The notes below the pieces were generated by a model. That model saw only the letters and a program-made list of their open reading frames with translations, did not search any database and was not told the DNA's origin. From assembly GCA_021799355.1 (NCBI GenBank), contig JAJZAQ010000001.1, positions 89,448-153,447 of the forward strand: 64,000 nucleotides of DNA. Reading direction: 5' to 3'. Every line of letters begins with the position of its first letter. The first letter of the stretch is position 1. Both the position numbers and the translations under genes were made by a program. Positions 29,091-40,440 of this stretch are shown piece after piece. Source of the DNA: Pseudomonadota bacterium (lineage in GTDB: Bacteria > Pseudomonadota > Gammaproteobacteria > Burkholderiales > Burkholderiaceae_C).

Positions 29091-29902
29091 TCCTCGGTCT
29101 GGAATACGGTTTCATGCGGCATGCATTCGTCGCCGGCAGTGCCATTGCCGTGCTCGGCGCTGCCGTGGGCTATTTCATCACCCTGCGCCGTCAGGCGTTT
29201 GCCGCGCATGCGCTGTCGCATGTCGGTTTTGCCGGTGCCGCCGGGGCGATTTTGCTCGGCGCCAGCGCCTATCTCGGCCTGTTCACTTTCACCCTGGCCA
29301 GCGCGCTGGGGCTGGCGTTGACCGCAGGACGCCTGCGCGAGCGCGACGTGGGCATCGGCATGGTGCTGATGTTCGCCCTGGGGCTGGGCGTGCTGTTTCT
29401 CAACCTCTACACGGCAAACGCGCAATCGGCGATGAGCATTCTGTTTGGCAGCATCGTCGGCGTGACCGCGGCGCAGGCAGGGCTGTCGCTCGCCGTGTGC
29501 CTGGCTGGTCTGGCCGCGCTGGCGGTGATGTACCGGCCGCTGTGTTTCGCCAGCTTCAACCCCGAAGGTGCACAGGCGCGCGGTGTGAACACGCGGCGGC
29601 TGGATCTGCTGTTTCTCCTGCTGGTCGCGGTGACGGTGGCGATTGCCGTGCCGGTCATCGGGGCGCTGCTCATCTTCGCCCTGCTCATCGGCCCGGCGGC
29701 CACGGCACAGGCGCTCAGCCGCAGCGTGGGCGGCGGTATGGTGTTATCGATGGTGCTCGGCCTGATCGTCACCTGGAGCGGCCTGGCCGCTGCCTACACC
29801 ATCGGCTATCCAGCCAGCACGTGGATCGCCACGCTGAGTTTTGCCGCCTACGCGCTGGCCTTGCTCTGGCGCGCCCGACGGCATGCCGTGGTCGCCGAGT
29901 GA
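29087..29902 (+). CDS. metal ABC transporter permease
   Basis: LRRQAFAAHALSHVGFAGAAGAILLG and multi-TM permease; ATGA overlap with the ATPase. Confidence 0.9.
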   Translation: MILGLEYGFMRHAFVAGSAIAVLGAAVGYFITLRRQAFAAHALSHVGFAGAAGAILLGASAYLGLFTFTLASALGLALTAGRLRERDVGIGMVLMFALGLGVLFLNLYTANAQSAMSILFGSIVGVTAAQAGLSLAVCLAGLAALAVMYRPLCFASFNPEGAQARGVNTRRLDLLFLLLVAVTVAIAVPVIGALLIFALLIGPAATAQALSRSVGGGMVLSMVLGLIVTWSGLAAAYTIGYPASTWIATLSFAAYALALLWRARRHAVVAE

Positions 29903-29987
29903 TCCGCCCGCGCCGTTCCGTACTTCCCAACCCTTCCGACGTATGAGCCAAACCCCCGCAAACCACCAGAGCACGCCGGCAGTCCCG

Positions 29988-30344
29988 ATGCGCGTGATGC
30001 TGCGCGCCAAGTTGCACCGCGCCACGCTCACCGGCGCCGACCTGCACTACGAAGGCTCTTGCGGCATCGACCAGACCCTGCTCGATGCCTGCGACATCCT
30101 CCCCGGCGAACAGATCGAGATCTACAACGTGACCAATGGTGCGCGGCTGAGCACCTACGCCATCGCCGAGCCGCCGGGCAGCGGCCGCATCACCCTGAAC
30201 GGTTCGGCGGCGCGCCACGCCGCGCTCGGTGACCTGCTCATCATCTGTACTTACGCCCCGATGGACGACGCCACCGCGCGCGCATTTCGCCCGCGGATCG
30301 CGTTGCTCGATGCCGGCAACCGCATCGCCAGCATGAAGGAGTGA
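29988..30344 (+). CDS. panD: aspartate 1-decarboxylase precursor
   Basis: MLRAKLHRATLTGADLHYEGSCGID (GS self-cleavage site), NGSAARHAALGDLLIICTYAPM. An in-frame ATG at 29943 is an alternative start. Confidence 0.95.
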   Translation: MRVMLRAKLHRATLTGADLHYEGSCGIDQTLLDACDILPGEQIEIYNVTNGARLSTYAIAEPPGSGRITLNGSAARHAALGDLLIICTYAPMDDATARAFRPRIALLDAGNRIASMKE

Positions 30345-30423
30345 GACCGGCAGGCCAGCAGCGCCGACGCCGCCTGGCGGGCAGACAGGCGGCGAGCCGG
30401 CGGCGTGTCGCCGTGACGGGCGT

Positions 30424-32112
<1,689 letters not shown>

Positions 32113-32272
32113 GGCTGGCAAGGAAGGCAAAACGTCAAAATTGCAATTGTCGCGCGAACGCGGCGCAGGCACTTTGCGCAAACCGGGTGGCAGACGTATC
32201 CAAAGGTAAATCCTGCCCCCGCGCCGGGCGCAGGGAGCGATTGCACGTGCCGACCCCGTACACTTCACGCCC

Positions 32273-33100
32273 ATGCTAGTTCACCCCGACTTCAACCCCA
32301 TCGCCCTGCAACTCGGCCCGATCAAGGTGCACTGGTATGGCATCATGTACCTGCTGGGCTTCATCACCTTCTGGCTGCTGGCGCAAAAGCGGCTGAAAGA
32401 CCAGCCTTACGCGCGCCAGGGCTGGACATCACGCGACATCGAGGACCTGCTGTTTGCCGGCGTGCTCGGGGTGATTCTGGGCGGGCGCACCGGTTACGTG
32501 CTGTTTTACCAGCCGGGGTACTACTTTTCGCACCCCGGCCAGATCGTCGCCGTGTGGGACGGCGGCATGTCGTTTCACGGCGGTCTGCTCGGCGTGATGG
32601 TCGCGGCCTTCTGGTTCGCGCGCTCACGGCGCTATTCATGGCTGCAGATCATGGATTTCGTCGCTCCGCTGATCCCGCCCGGACTGGCGTTTGGCCGCAT
32701 CGGCAATTTCATCAACGGCGAACTGTGGGGGCGTCCGGCGCCGGCGTGGTGGCCAGGGGCGATGATCTATCCCGAATCCGGCAGCATGGTGCCGCGGTTT
32801 CCGTCCGAACTGTACGAGATGTTTCTCGAAGGCATCGTGCTGTTTGCCGTGCTGTGGTGGCTGTCGCGCAGGGAGCGGCCGCGCGGCTTCATCGCCGGGT
32901 GTTTTGCGCTCGGCTACGGCCTGGCACGGTTTACCGCCGAATTTTTCCGCCAGCCTGACGCCTTCCTCGGTTACCTCTGGCTGCATCTGACCATGGGGCA
33001 GCTGCTGTCGCTGCCGCTCATCGCCCTGGGCATCGGCATGATCTGGTGGTCGCTGCGCAGGCAAAAACGCTTGCTCGCGCAGGGATTGTCGGCGAGCTGA
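32273..33100 (+). CDS. lgt: prolipoprotein diacylglyceryl transferase
   Basis: [55 protein letters not shown]. Confidence 0.97.
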   Translation: MLVHPDFNPIALQLGPIKVHWYGIMYLLGFITFWLLAQKRLKDQPYARQGWTSRDIEDLLFAGVLGVILGGRTGYVLFYQPGYYFSHPGQIVAVWDGGMSFHGGLLGVMVAAFWFARSRRYSWLQIMDFVAPLIPPGLAFGRIGNFINGELWGRPAPAWWPGAMIYPESGSMVPRFPSELYEMFLEGIVLFAVLWWLSRRERPRGFIAGCFALGYGLARFTAEFFRQPDAFLGYLWLHLTMGQLLSLPLIALGIGMIWWSLRRQKRLLAQGLSAS

Positions 33101-33113
33101 CTGTGTGACGGTT

Positions 33114-33557
33114 TCACCCCGGCGGCTGCGCCTGCTCCGGGGCGGCGATGTCCAGCCCGAAAGGCTGCGCACGTCGGGCCAGTCGCAACACGGCGCGGTC
33201 GCGGCTCAACAGCCAGCGAGCCTGCCGGGCCAGCGCCAGGTCGATGAACATCTGGTCATTGCGGTCGATGCAGCGTAACTGCGCGTGTTGCGGTGCGGCA
33301 GTGCAGGGTTCGCCCCAGCGGCTGAACGCTTGCGACAGCTTGTCGGTCGATTGCTGTGCATCGAACCGTCGACTCAGCGCTGGGTACTGCGCCACGCGCA
33401 GCGCCTCGGCGAGCATCGCGGCGGTGTACAGCCAGCGGATGCGCTGCGCAACGATGGCCTGTGTCCAGGGCTGCACGCGCGGGTCGCCGAACAGCACCCA
33501 GTCGAGCACGATCTGGGTGTCGATGACCACGGCGGCGCGATCGGTGAAAGAGGCCAC
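33114..33557 (-). CDS. PIN-domain protein (putative ribonuclease)
   Basis: VVIDTQIVLDWVLFGDPR ... DRNDQMFIDLALARQARWLLSRDRAVL: acidic PIN-domain pattern. Confidence 0.75.
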   Translation of the reverse strand: MASFTDRAAVVIDTQIVLDWVLFGDPRVQPWTQAIVAQRIRWLYTAAMLAEALRVAQYPALSRRFDAQQSTDKLSQAFSRWGEPCTAAPQHAQLRCIDRNDQMFIDLALARQARWLLSRDRAVLRLARRAQPFGLDIAAPEQAQPPG

Positions 33558-33577
33558 AGGGTGCAGGTGCGGGGAAG

Positions 33578-33757
33578 GGTGTCTGCCGAAACCCGCGCGG
33601 GTGTTGATCCCTGAACCCTACTGGGACAGGTGGGCGAGGTCACTGTGTTTTGGGGACATCTGCGCGAGACGTCGCGCGCCCACACAAAATTTCCAAGCCC
33701 GAGGCACACATTTATCGGTTCAAGAAATGCCGACCCGAACGAGCCCGGCAGACAGCG
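33578..33757 (-). ncRNA. ssrS: 6S RNA
   Basis: About 180 nt downstream of zapA; closing stem TGTCTGCCG/CGGCAGACA; TTGAACCGATAAA...GGGTTCAGGG pairing and central open region typical of 6S RNA. Confidence 0.82.
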
Positions 33758-33794
33758 GCATTCTACCCCTGCCGCAGCCGAGCGGGCAGGACGT

Positions 33795-34130
33795 TCAGAG
33801 CAACTGGCCGTCGGCGCCCAGGGCTTCGTCGAGCCGCTGGCTCAGCCGCGCCAGAACCTGGGCGTCTGCAGCATCCTGCGCTGCGTCGGACGCAGCCTGA
33901 GGGGGCGGCGCGCCCAGCGCCTGCCGGGCCTCGATCAAGCTGTGCGCCAGGTTGAGCGCGGCAAGCACGGCGATGCGCTCTCTCGCCCGCACCTTGCCCA
34001 TGTCGCGGATGGCGCACATTTCATTGTCCACTTCGCGCACCGCGGCCAGCAGCGCGGCCTGCTCGTCTGCAGGGCAGGCCAGGGTGTAGATCTGGCCCAT
34101 GATGTTCACATCCAACGTCGTGGTGGTCAT
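33795..34130 (-). CDS. zapA: cell division protein ZapA
   Basis: LDVNIMGQIYTLACPADEQAALLAAVREVDNEMCAIRDMGKVRARERIAVLAALNLAHSL. Confidence 0.93.
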   Translation of the reverse strand: MTTTTLDVNIMGQIYTLACPADEQAALLAAVREVDNEMCAIRDMGKVRARERIAVLAALNLAHSLIEARQALGAPPPQAASDAAQDAADAQVLARLSQRLDEALGADGQLL

Positions 34131-34369
34131 GCGGAAGTCTCGGGCTTGCCGGGGATGGAGGTCGTCTGCTCCAGCCGCAACAGCAGTTTGTCGATACGCT
34201 GCGTGGCGTCGAGCAGGCGCTGCCGCAGCTGGTCGCGCTCGGCTTCGAGCTGCTGCAGGCGCTCGCTGAGCAGGGCATTGGTGCGCTGCAGTTCGGCATG
34301 GCGCAGCAGCAGGCGCTCTACGCGCTCCTGCAACTGGGCCACGGCGGCAGAGGGCTGGCGTTCGTCCAT
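34127..34369 (-). CDS. small coiled-coil protein upstream of zapA (TIGR02449/ZapB-like)
   Basis: VAQLQERVERLLLRHAELQRTNALLSERLQQLEAERDQLRQRLLDATQRIDKLL; overlaps the zapA start. Confidence 0.8.
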   Translation of the reverse strand: MDERQPSAAVAQLQERVERLLLRHAELQRTNALLSERLQQLEAERDQLRQRLLDATQRIDKLLLRLEQTTSIPGKPETSA

Positions 34370-34436
34370 GCCCCCATTCTACGGGGCGACGGCGGCACGG
34401 CGGCAAACCCGGGTGCAAACGACGTTAACATGCAGG

Positions 34437-34645
34437 ATGTTGGTGCTCGCGCGGCTGTGGCCGCGCAGTTAAACGGGAAACAGGAAGAGCGCTGCCGCCG
34501 GCATGTCCTCCAGCCTGTGCTGCCCCCGCAACGGTCAGCGGCCGAAGGCGCATGCCTTCCGTCCGGACACGCGCCCCACTGAACCCAGCAAGGTTTGGGA
34601 AGGGGGTCCGGATCGTGCCGCCAGCCCGGATACCGGCCAACGACG
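34437..34645 (+). ncRNA. cobalamin riboswitch
   Basis: GGTGCTCGCGCG, ACGGGAAACAGG, GCTGCCCCCGCAACGGT, CACTG...GGGAAGG and B12 box GCCAGCCCGGATACCGGCC, upstream of btuB. Confidence 0.95.
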
Positions 34646-34809
34646 AGAGGGCGGAGCCTCGGGCGGAGGCGGCGCATCCCAGCCAGGGTTGCGCAGCCGA
34701 ACCACGCTGCCCTGAACCGGTGATGCCCGCAGCCAGCCGCAGACCCGCCCTGACCGCGCCCAGCCGTGCGGGGGAACACGGCGGCGCATCCTCATCCGGA
34801 ACGTTGACC

Positions 34810-36753
34810 ATGTTCGAGCAGTTTGTCGCCCCCGGCGTCGCCGCGGCCGCCTCATGTCCGCGGCGCACAACCTCGCAGACCGTCGCCCAAACAACCGCGT
34901 TGCCGCGCAATGCGCTGGCCATTGCGCTGGCATTGCTCGCCGCTGGCGCGCATGCACAATCGACCGTACCCGACACGTCCCTGCCTCCCGTCGTGGTGTC
35001 CGCCACCGGCTATGCGCAGCCGCTGTCGCAGGCGCTGCCCAGCGTCAGCGTGATCACCCGCGAGCAGATCGAACAAAGCGGTGCGCAGAACCTCACCACG
35101 TTGCTGCAACAGGTCGCCGGGGTGCAGGTCACGAGCAACGGTGGGCCAGGGCAGAGCGGCAATGTCTATCTGCGTGGTTTTGGCGGCCCGGATGTGCTCG
35201 TGCTGCTCGACGGCGTGCCGATCAACGCGCAGGACAGCACCGGGGTGGCTTACCTCAACAACTTCACCACCGACCAGATCGAACGGGTGGAAATCATCCG
35301 CGGCAACGTCTCGGCGATCTACGGTTCCGGGGCGATCGGCGGCGTGGTGCTGATCACCACCCGCGGGGGCAGCAAGACACCGCAGGCCTCCGTGGGCATG
35401 ACGGCCGGCAGCCGCGGCACCTACACGACCTCGGCCAACGCCAGCGGAGTGGTCGGCAACACCGCGCTGCAGGCTGGGATCAGCCGCTACACGACGCAGG
35501 GCTTCAGCGCCGTCAACCCGGCGCAATGGGCCAACGCCAACCCCAACGCCAATGGCTACCGCAACACCACGCTGAACGGTTCGATCGCGCAAACGCTCGC
35601 CCCCGGGCAGACCCTCGGACTACGCGCGTTCCGCAGCGAAGGCCGCGCCAGCTACGACAGCTACGGCGCTTATGCCAGCCCGACCGACACGAACCTCAGT
35701 TCGACCACGCAAGAGCTGGTTCAACTCTTCAGCGACAACCGCCTCACCGCCGCCTGGCAGTCTCACCTCAGCGTGTCGCAACAGAGCACGACCAACACCG
35801 CGGAGAATTTCAGCGCCTATCCCTACAGCGGCAGCTACCGCACACGCATCCAGCAGCTGTTGTGGCGCAATGTGGTGTGGCTGGGGGCAGGCTGGACAGC
35901 CACCGGTGGGGTCGACTGGCAGCAGCAGTCGATTTCATCGATCACCGGGTCGATCGCCAGCAGGCAGCGCAACGCCAGGGCGGTGTTTGCCGGTGTCGAT
36001 GGCGCGTTTGGCGGTAACGACTTCCAGCTCAACCTGCGGCATGATGCGATCGACGGCTATAGCGGACAAAACAGCGTGTATTTGGGTTATGGCCGTGAGC
36101 TGGGCGCGGGTTTCAAGGCGATCGCCAGCTATTCCACCGCGTTCAATGCCGCGCCGCTGGGTTACCTTTACGCGCCGTACTACGGCAACCCCGATCTGCG
36201 GCCAGAGAAGGCGCACTCGGCCGAAGCGGGCCTGCAGTGGTCGCAGAGCGGCAATGTGCTGCGTGCCATGCTGTTCCAGACCAAGGCCACCGACCAGTGG
36301 CAGTACGACTTCACCACCAGCACCTTCCAGAACATCGCCAGTAGCCGCACGCGGGGGGTCGAGTTCAGCGGCCGTGGCGCGTGGAACGGCTGGGGGTACG
36401 ATGCCAATCTGACGCTGCAGCAGCCGGTGAATACCAGCCTACCGGGAGATCCCACGTTGCAGCGCCGCGCCCGCAGCATGGCCAACGTCACGCTCAACCG
36501 CGAAATTGGCGCGGTGTTGCTCGGCGCGGCAGTGCACTACAGCGGTGCCCGCTGGGACAATGGCCCCAGCGGGCGTGTCACCCTGGGCGGCTATACCACG
36601 GTCGATCTGACAGCCAGCGGTGCGATCACCCCGCAGTGGAGTTGGAACGCGCGGCTGCAAAACCTGTTCGACAAAAAGTACCAGACGGTTTACGGCTACA
36701 ACCGCGAGCCGTTTGGCGTGTTTGTCGGCGTGACCTGGCGGCCGGCGCTGTGA
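34810..36753 (+). CDS. btuB: TonB-dependent cobalamin receptor
   Basis: TonB box-like PPVVVSATG, plug domain ITREQIEQSGAQNLTTLLQQVAGVQV, terminal Leu of a beta-barrel; controlled by a B12 riboswitch. Confidence 0.92.
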   Translation: MFEQFVAPGVAAAASCPRRTTSQTVAQTTALPRNALAIALALLAAGAHAQSTVPDTSLPPVVVSATGYAQPLSQALPSVSVITREQIEQSGAQNLTTLLQQVAGVQVTSNGGPGQSGNVYLRGFGGPDVLVLLDGVPINAQDSTGVAYLNNFTTDQIERVEIIRGNVSAIYGSGAIGGVVLITTRGGSKTPQASVGMTAGSRGTYTTSANASGVVGNTALQAGISRYTTQGFSAVNPAQWANANPNANGYRNTTLNGSIAQTLAPGQTLGLRAFRSEGRASYDSYGAYASPTDTNLSSTTQELVQLFSDNRLTAAWQSHLSVSQQSTTNTAENFSAYPYSGSYRTRIQQLLWRNVVWLGAGWTATGGVDWQQQSISSITGSIASRQRNARAVFAGVDGAFGGNDFQLNLRHDAIDGYSGQNSVYLGYGRELGAGFKAIASYSTAFNAAPLGYLYAPYYGNPDLRPEKAHSAEAGLQWSQSGNVLRAMLFQTKATDQWQYDFTTSTFQNIASSRTRGVEFSGRGAWNGWGYDANLTLQQPVNTSLPGDPTLQRRARSMANVTLNREIGAVLLGAAVHYSGARWDNGPSGRVTLGGYTTVDLTASGAITPQWSWNARLQNLFDKKYQTVYGYNREPFGVFVGVTWRPAL

Positions 36754-36775
36754 CGCACGCCCAGCCCCGCGCGCG

Positions 36776-37720
36776 ATGAAGCTGCAAGTGGCAGCCGCTC
36801 GTGTGCTGCGGCCGCGGCTGTGGCGCTGGGGGCTGCCGCTGCTGCTTGCGGCGGTCGTTGCCGTGGCGCTGGCGGTGGGGGAGGGCGGCTGGGATGCGGC
36901 GCTGATCTGGCAGTTGCGGCTGCCGCGGGTGCTCGCCGGAGCCGGCGTAGGCGCGCTGCTGGCGCAGGCCGGGCTGGCAATGCAGATCGTGCTGCGCAAC
37001 CCGCTGGCCGATCCGTATGTGCTGGGTGCATCCGGCGGTGCCGGGTTGGGGGCGATCATCGCCCTACTGCTTGGAGCGGCGCTGTGGGCGGGCAGCGTGC
37101 TGGGCGCCGCAGCTGCGCTGCTGCTGCTGTTGCTCCTCGGCCGGCGCCTTCTGGCCAGCCGCGACGATGAAGCCGCGGCCCAACTCATTCTGCTCGGCGC
37201 CATGCTCGCCGCGCTCGCCGCGGCACTGTCCACCCTGCTGCTCAGCCTGGTGCCTGACGCGCAACTGCGCGGCGCGATGTTCTGGCTGGTGGGCAATCTT
37301 TCCGGAGCGGCGCATGGGGCTTGGCTTTGCGTCCTCGCGGTGTTCTTGAGCCTCTGGCTGGGCTGGCGGCAACGGCGTTACGACCGGCTGATGCTCGGCA
37401 GCGACGTTGCCTGGCTGCTCGGCGAGCCGGTGGCGCGCGCGCGGCTCGAACTGGTGCTGCTGGCCGCACTGGGCACGGGGGCGTCGGTCGCGGTCGCCGG
37501 GGCGGTGGGCTTCGTCGGACTGGTCGTGCCGCAGGCGTTGCGGCTGCTCGGGCTGCAGCGGCTGCGGGACCTGGCGTGGGCGGTGCCGCTGGCCGGCGCG
37601 GCGCTGGTGGTCGCCGCCGACACGCTGGCGCGCGCTGCAGCGATGCCGTATGAGCTTCCGGTCGGTGCGGTTACTGCGCTGGTGGGCGCGCCGGTGTTCA
37701 TCTGGATGTTGCGGCGTTGA
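36776..37720 (+). CDS. btuC: FecCD/BtuC-family ABC transporter permease
   Basis: LRLPRVLAGAGVGALLAQAGLAMQIVLRNPLADPYVLGASGGAGLGA. Confidence 0.92.
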   Translation: MKLQVAAARVLRPRLWRWGLPLLLAAVVAVALAVGEGGWDAALIWQLRLPRVLAGAGVGALLAQAGLAMQIVLRNPLADPYVLGASGGAGLGAIIALLLGAALWAGSVLGAAAALLLLLLLGRRLLASRDDEAAAQLILLGAMLAALAAALSTLLLSLVPDAQLRGAMFWLVGNLSGAAHGAWLCVLAVFLSLWLGWRQRRYDRLMLGSDVAWLLGEPVARARLELVLLAALGTGASVAVAGAVGFVGLVVPQALRLLGLQRLRDLAWAVPLAGAALVVAADTLARAAAMPYELPVGAVTALVGAPVFIWMLRR

Positions 37721-38484
37721 GCATGAAGACGCAGACCGGCTTGCACGTGCAGGCGCTCGACATCGTCGCCGCGTCCCGTTGCGCGCCGCTGGCGCATGCC
37801 GTGGATTTCTCGCTGCGTCCGGGTGACCGTCTGGGCGTGATCGGCCGAAACGGCGCGGGTAAATCGACCCTGCTGCGGCAGATCGCGGGCTTGCTGCCGC
37901 TGGCTGGAATGGGCGCGTGTGTCGCGCTCGATGGCCAGCCGCTGCACGCACTGCAGGCCGAGCGGCTGGCGCGGCTGCGCGCCTTCATGCCGGCGCAACC
38001 GCGGGATCGCTTTTCGCTGCCGGTGGCGGCTTTGCTCGAACTGTCGCAGCCGCGACCCGACACGATGGCGGCGCGCGACGTTTTGCAGCGGGTCGATGCC
38101 TGGGAGCTGCGCGACCGCGACGTGCTGGCGCTGTCTGCCGGAGAACGTCAGCGCGTGGCCTTGGCGCAGGCCCTGGCGCAGGACTGCCCGCTGCTGTTGC
38201 TCGACGAACCGGTGGCGTTTCAGGATCCGGGACACCAGGCGCTGGTGGGTGCCGTGCTGCGGCAGTTGAACGACCGCATCGTGGTGTTCTGCGGCCACGA
38301 CGTCAACTGGGTGGCACAGCAGGCCACGCATGTGCTCGGCCTGGGGTTGCACGGGCAGGAACAGGCATGGTTTTTCGCCCCGGGCGATACGGCGTGGCAG
38401 GTGCAGCGCCTGCAGCAGGTGTACGGCTGCGGCTGGAGCCAGTTACACGACGCGCACGGACACCGCGCCTGGTTCGCGGCGTAA
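37717..38484 (+). CDS. btuD: cobalamin ABC transporter ATP-binding protein
   Basis: GVIGRNGAGKSTLLRQIAG, LSAGERQRVALAQALAQDCPLLLLDEPVAFQD. ATG at 37723 is an alternative start. Confidence 0.9.
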   Translation: MSMKTQTGLHVQALDIVAASRCAPLAHAVDFSLRPGDRLGVIGRNGAGKSTLLRQIAGLLPLAGMGACVALDGQPLHALQAERLARLRAFMPAQPRDRFSLPVAALLELSQPRPDTMAARDVLQRVDAWELRDRDVLALSAGERQRVALAQALAQDCPLLLLDEPVAFQDPGHQALVGAVLRQLNDRIVVFCGHDVNWVAQQATHVLGLGLHGQEQAWFFAPGDTAWQVQRLQQVYGCGWSQLHDAHGHRAWFAA

Positions 38485-38528
38485 CGTCGTCCTGGCCGTC
38501 GCGGGACGCAATCGCCGATACTTACGGC

Positions 38529-39773
38529 ATGACCACGGCGCAGACCCCTTCGCAATCCCCTGCAGACGTGCCCAAGGGCGGGCTGTGGCGCACGCTCAGG
38601 GCACGGCTGGGCCGGACGGCCCGGCTGCTGCTGCAGGCATGGCAACGCAGCGGTCCGCAGGCGCTGGCGGCGCTGCTCGCCTTGGCCAGCGGCTGGGCGC
38701 AAATCAGCCCGCAGTTCCTGCATCTGCGGCTGGCGGTGCTGGGCATCGTCGAGCACGGGGCCGAAGGTATTTCGCGCCTGGCCGATCTGGCGGCGTTTCC
38801 GCATGTGGTGATCGGCGTCGGCTTGGTGCTGATGATTCCCGGTCTGCTGCTGCGCGCGCGTGTGGCCTGGGTGCTGAGCGTGCTGCTTGGCCTGCTTTCC
38901 GCCGGGCTGGCGTTCTGGGCGGCGCGACGGCCCGACGGCGTCGTCGCGCTGTCCGCTGGGCTGCTCTTCGTCCTGCTGCTTTATCCCCGGCACTTCAGCC
39001 GCAGCAGCCTGGCGGCCAGTTCGCTATTCGCCCTGCTCGGCGTGGGCAGCCTGCTGATTTATGGCGTGCTGGGCAGCCTGTGGTTTGGTGCGGGCTACGC
39101 GCCGCCGATCCGCAGCCTGCCCACGGCCTTTTATTACACCATCGAAACCATGTCGACCGTGGGCTATGGTGACATCGTGCCGCGCACGGTGCAGGCGCGC
39201 ATGTTCACCGTGTCGATGATCGTGCTGGGGATTTCGGTGTTCGCCACCACGCTGTCCGTGGTCATCGGGCCGCTGGTGGGCGGCAGCCTCAAGCGGGCGC
39301 TGGAGGGAAAAATGCAAAAGCAGCAACGCAAGAATCATTACGTCATCATCGGGGCGTCGAGCCTGGCCTATGCCATGTGGAAAGAACTCACCAGTCGCGG
39401 CGTTGCCGTCACGGTCATCGCTCCGGCCGGCCACACCACGCCGTTTCCCGAGGGCGCAGACGTGATCACCGCAGACGCCACGCGCAATGAAACGCTGGAA
39501 CTGGCGGGCGTGCCGCATGCCAAGGCGGTGCTCACGCTGCGTGAAGACGATGCCGAAAACGCCTTTGCCGTGCTCGCGGTGAAGGAACTGGCGCCGGGGG
39601 TGAAGACCATTGCCGGGGTGAACGATGTGCGGCATGTGAGCAAAATCCGCCGCGTGCAGCCCGATGTGCTGTTTGCGCCGCAGCTGCTGGGCAGCCAGTT
39701 GCTGGCGCGCGATCTGTTCGACGAGCCGATCGACAACCAGACCGTGCACCAGCTGCTGTTCCTGCACGACTGA
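38529..39773 (+). CDS. kch: voltage-gated-type potassium channel with TrkA-N (RCK) domain
   Basis: AFYYTIETMSTVGYGDIVPRT selectivity filter and NHYVIIGASSLAYAMWKELTSRGVAVTVI Rossmann domain. Confidence 0.9.
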   Translation: MTTAQTPSQSPADVPKGGLWRTLRARLGRTARLLLQAWQRSGPQALAALLALASGWAQISPQFLHLRLAVLGIVEHGAEGISRLADLAAFPHVVIGVGLVLMIPGLLLRARVAWVLSVLLGLLSAGLAFWAARRPDGVVALSAGLLFVLLLYPRHFSRSSLAASSLFALLGVGSLLIYGVLGSLWFGAGYAPPIRSLPTAFYYTIETMSTVGYGDIVPRTVQARMFTVSMIVLGISVFATTLSVVIGPLVGGSLKRALEGKMQKQQRKNHYVIIGASSLAYAMWKELTSRGVAVTVIAPAGHTTPFPEGADVITADATRNETLELAGVPHAKAVLTLREDDAENAFAVLAVKELAPGVKTIAGVNDVRHVSKIRRVQPDVLFAPQLLGSQLLARDLFDEPIDNQTVHQLLFLHD

Positions 39774-39821
39774 GACAGGGCCAGACCCGCCGCAGAGCGG
39801 GGGCAGACAGATTCATTCGGC

Positions 39822-39835
39822 ATGATGTAAATCAA
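39822..39835 (+). promoter_or_regulatory. FNR-box-like site upstream of phasin gene
   Basis: ATGATGTAAATCAA against TTGAT-N4-ATCAA: 9 of 10 conserved positions; center about 68 nt upstream of the ATG. Confidence 0.6.
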
Positions 39836-39896
39836 TTCCCTTGCGCAGCGCAGCAAGCAGACTGCACGTCACGGAAGCGAAGAGCGGAGGTGCGTG

Positions 39897-40409
39897 ATGA
39901 ATCCGGTCGAATCCTTGCAGGCGCTGCAGAAAGCCGAGATCGAATCGGTGTTTGCGCTGAGCCAGACGCTGTTGCGCGGCTTCGAGCAGCTCACCCGGCT
40001 GCAGCTGCAGATGATGCGCGACGGGCTGCAACAGTCGGCGCAAACCCTGCAGCCGGCAGATGCGGTGCACAGCGTCCCCGCGGTCGACGGCGCTCGCCTG
40101 CTCGGCCATTGGCAAACATTTGCGCAAATCCTCGCGGCGACACAGGCCGAAATCAGCCAGACCCTCGGTGCGAATCTGCGCCAGTTGCAAGACCTGGCGC
40201 AGGATGGGCAACAGCCCGTAGCAGACGGCACGTTGCCAGGCGCAGCACCGCTGCAGACCTTGCTGCAGTCGGCGATGCAGACGACGACGCAGGCCATGCA
40301 AGCCTGGCTGAGCGCGCAGCAACAGGCTGCGGCATCGCTGGCCGAGCGGGCGGGCAGCCCGCGCACCGGCGGCAAAAAAGCGGCCGCCCGCCGCACACGC
40401 GACGATTGA
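39897..40409 (+). CDS. phasin family protein
   Basis: Amphipathic Gln-rich helices (VFALSQTLLRGFEQLTRLQLQMMRDGLQQ), Ala/Lys-rich C-terminus. Confidence 0.75.
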   Translation: MNPVESLQALQKAEIESVFALSQTLLRGFEQLTRLQLQMMRDGLQQSAQTLQPADAVHSVPAVDGARLLGHWQTFAQILAATQAEISQTLGANLRQLQDLAQDGQQPVADGTLPGAAPLQTLLQSAMQTTTQAMQAWLSAQQQAAASLAERAGSPRTGGKKAAARRTRDD

Positions 40410-40440
40410 ACGACGGCGACTTGACACAAAGGAGATCACC

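Noticed and set aside
33114-33557. PIN protein as a toxin-antitoxin module
   Set aside because: No adjacent small antitoxin-like ORF on either side (lgt and 6S RNA flank it).
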